Origin: Gemmatimonadaceae bacterium
GTDB taxonomy: Bacteria > Gemmatimonadota > Gemmatimonadetes > Gemmatimonadales > Gemmatimonadaceae
Length of the DNA stretch: 7,283 nt
NCBI GenBank assembly: GCA_014379705.1
Contig: JACMLI010000102.1
Location: 1-7,283 of the forward strand
Reading direction: 5' to 3'
Part shown: positions 6,182 to 7,283 of the stretch, piece after piece
Numbering within the stretch: the first letter of the stretch is position 1
Layout of the letters: each line of letters opens with the position of its first letter
Position numbers and translations under genes: made by a program
The notes under the pieces: model-generated
Databases searched by the model: none
What the model saw: only the letters and a program-made list of their open reading frames with translations
Told to the model about the DNA's origin: nothing

Positions 6182-6199
6182 CCCTCGGACGGAGGAACG
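6178..6199. terminator. second hairpin between convergent genes (possible bidirectional terminator)
   Basis: CGTTCC (6178-6183) pairs with GGAACG (6194-6199) around a GC-rich centre, giving an imperfect stem directly behind the REP-like hairpin. The two stems in tandem occupy most of the 78-bp gap between the crotonase gene and the permease gene, whose stops face each other. No run of T follows on either strand, so intrinsic termination is plausible but weakly supported. It may simply be the second half of a paired REP unit. Confidence 0.35.
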
Positions 6200-6214
6200 C
6201 GCGGCTGGCCGGCC

Positions 6215-7283
6215 CTATCCGCCGATCGCCATCGGCTCGGCACCCCGAGTTGCCCGCGGGTCGTCGCGGCGCCAGGTGAGGACGAACGCGACGACGAGCA
6301 GCACGGCGTTCGCCAGCCACATCGCAACAAACGGCGACAGGGTGAGGGTGTCAGCAAGCGCTTCGCCGGCGACGAGGCAGGCATAGTAGCCCCCGAACAC
6401 CACGACGCTCGCGCCGATCACCATCCACGCACCACCACGCGGGAAGCGCAGCCCCAGCGCTGCACCGACGATGGCGAAGAAGACGCACGCCAACCCGAGC
6501 GCGTACTTCTTGTGGATCTCCACCTCGTAGGCCGCCGCCATGCGGCTCGCTCGGACGACACCCATCAGCCCTGGATTCCCTCTCACCTCCCGCGCGGCTT
6601 CCCTCAGTTCAGCGATCGTCATCATGCGATCGGTTTTGCCCTCTGGCGGCCTTCCTGACATCACGGCAAGGAGCCGGGTGTTGGCACGAGGAATGAGCTG
6701 TGTGTTCGACACCAGGGTGATTGCCGACAGGCAGAGCGCGGCGCCGAGCACGGGTGCCACGAGCCGTCGAACGCCCCCCGGCTTCTGACGCGCCTGCGCG
6801 ATCGTCCCGTCGGCGCTGAGACGGGCGAATACCCAGCACACTGCGACGAAGACGGCCATCGGAATCGTCATCGCCGCGATGAAGGGGACGCTGAGGAGCG
6901 ACAGCTCCGCGATCGTGCCTGAAGGTGCTCCCCGAGCACTGAGGTACGGCAGCTGCCTGACGACGAAGTTCGTGAGCAAGATCGCCGTGAGCGATGCTGC
7001 AGTGATCGCGAGCGGGAGGACGTGTCGACGGAGGATCTCGCGCCTGTCGCTCTTCGGCATCAACGGATTCATGGGAATGGCGCCTTGGGCGGGCACGAGG
7101 AGGTCGACGTATTCATCCGGGGCGTGAACCTTCCGGTCGCGGAAATCGCTGAGCGAGAGGCGCAGGATTGCGGCAATCGCTCCAAGGGCGAAGCGACGTC
7201 GTTCACCGCGGTCCGGAATGCACTCGAGTTCGGATACCATGCCTCGCACGAGTTCGCGATGGCGCGGCCCTGCGATGTCTGCC
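6215..7283 (-). CDS. LptF/LptG-family permease, shortened periplasmic part, 5' end outside window
   Basis: LptF and LptG are the membrane subunits of the ABC transporter that pulls lipopolysaccharide from the inner membrane. Counting from the in-frame GTG at 7249, membrane helices fall near 77-97, 114-142, 162-181, 249-267, 273-297 and 305-326, the six expected. Family marks are TIPMAVFVAV at 128-137, FARLSADGTI at 141-150 (the LptF/G cytoplasmic loop), NTQLIPRAN at 182-190, MTIAELREA at 210-218 and EIHKKYALGLAC at 244-255. The segment between helices 3 and 4 is only about 67 residues, too short for the usual jellyroll domain. About 65 residues precede the first family helix, starting VSELECIPDRGERRRFALGA (5-24). 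The frame is open through the window edge, so the true start may lie outside; ATG codons at 7240 and 7072 are alternatives. The gene might serve lipid or LPS export, or another substrate. No partner gene is in view. Confidence 0.8.
   Translation of the reverse strand, partial: ADIAGPRHRELVRGMVSELECIPDRGERRRFALGAIAAILRLSLSDFRDRKVHAPDEYVDLLVPAQGAIPMNPLMPKSDRREILRRHVLPLAITAASLTAILLTNFVVRQLPYLSARGAPSGTIAELSLLSVPFIAAMTIPMAVFVAVCWVFARLSADGTIAQARQKPGGVRRLVAPVLGAALCLSAITLVSNTQLIPRANTRLLAVMSGRPPEGKTDRMMTIAELREAAREVRGNPGLMGVVRASRMAAAYEVEIHKKYALGLACVFFAIVGAALGLRFPRGGAWMVIGASVVVFGGYYACLVAGEALADTLTLSPFVAMWLANAVLLVVAFVLTWRRDDPRATRGAEPMAIGG

Overview
This is a GC-rich bacterial chromosomal window. The organism is probably Gram-negative, because an LptF/LptG-type lipopolysaccharide permease sits at the right end. 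The gene style fits a soil or water bacterium such as a Gemmatimonadota or a high-GC proteobacterium, but the lineage is a guess from protein style and was not tested by any search. No rRNA, tRNA, CRISPR array, transposase or phage gene is visible, and I see no abrupt change in base or codon style.

The core is a minus-strand operon for aerobic phenylacetate breakdown. From 5193 down to 2542 it holds paaA, paaB, paaC and paaD, which encode the phenylacetyl-CoA 1,2-epoxidase subunits and the PaaD assembly factor. Two unrecognised genes follow without a break: an exported, tryptophan-rich protein (2532-1537) and a small helical protein (1540-1175) that starts inside the stop codon of its neighbour. 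Gaps run from 45 bp down to overlaps of 1 and 4 bp, so one transcript is likely. The reductase gene paaE, which the epoxidase needs, is not in the window. Diverging from paaA is a crotonase-fold enoyl-CoA hydratase/isomerase (5363-6136), plausibly a later step of the same pathway. The 169-bp gap between them carries a perfect 7-bp inverted repeat close to paaA, the best candidate for pathway control.

To the left, a HEAT-like repeat protein of unknown role (192-1178, plus strand) converges on the operon so tightly that the two stop codons share bases. To the right, the crotonase gene converges on the LptF/LptG-like permease gene (6215 to the window edge, minus strand, 5' end missing). That permease looks odd: the periplasmic stretch between its third and fourth membrane helices is too short for the usual beta-jellyroll domain, and it has an extra N-terminal segment.

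Two gene-free spots (111-146 and 6146-6181) carry related REP-like palindromes in opposite orientation, with a compensating base-pair change in the stem. The paaA-paaB spacer carries four tandem copies of a GATTCGG-like heptamer. Positions 1-110 hold no gene I can support.
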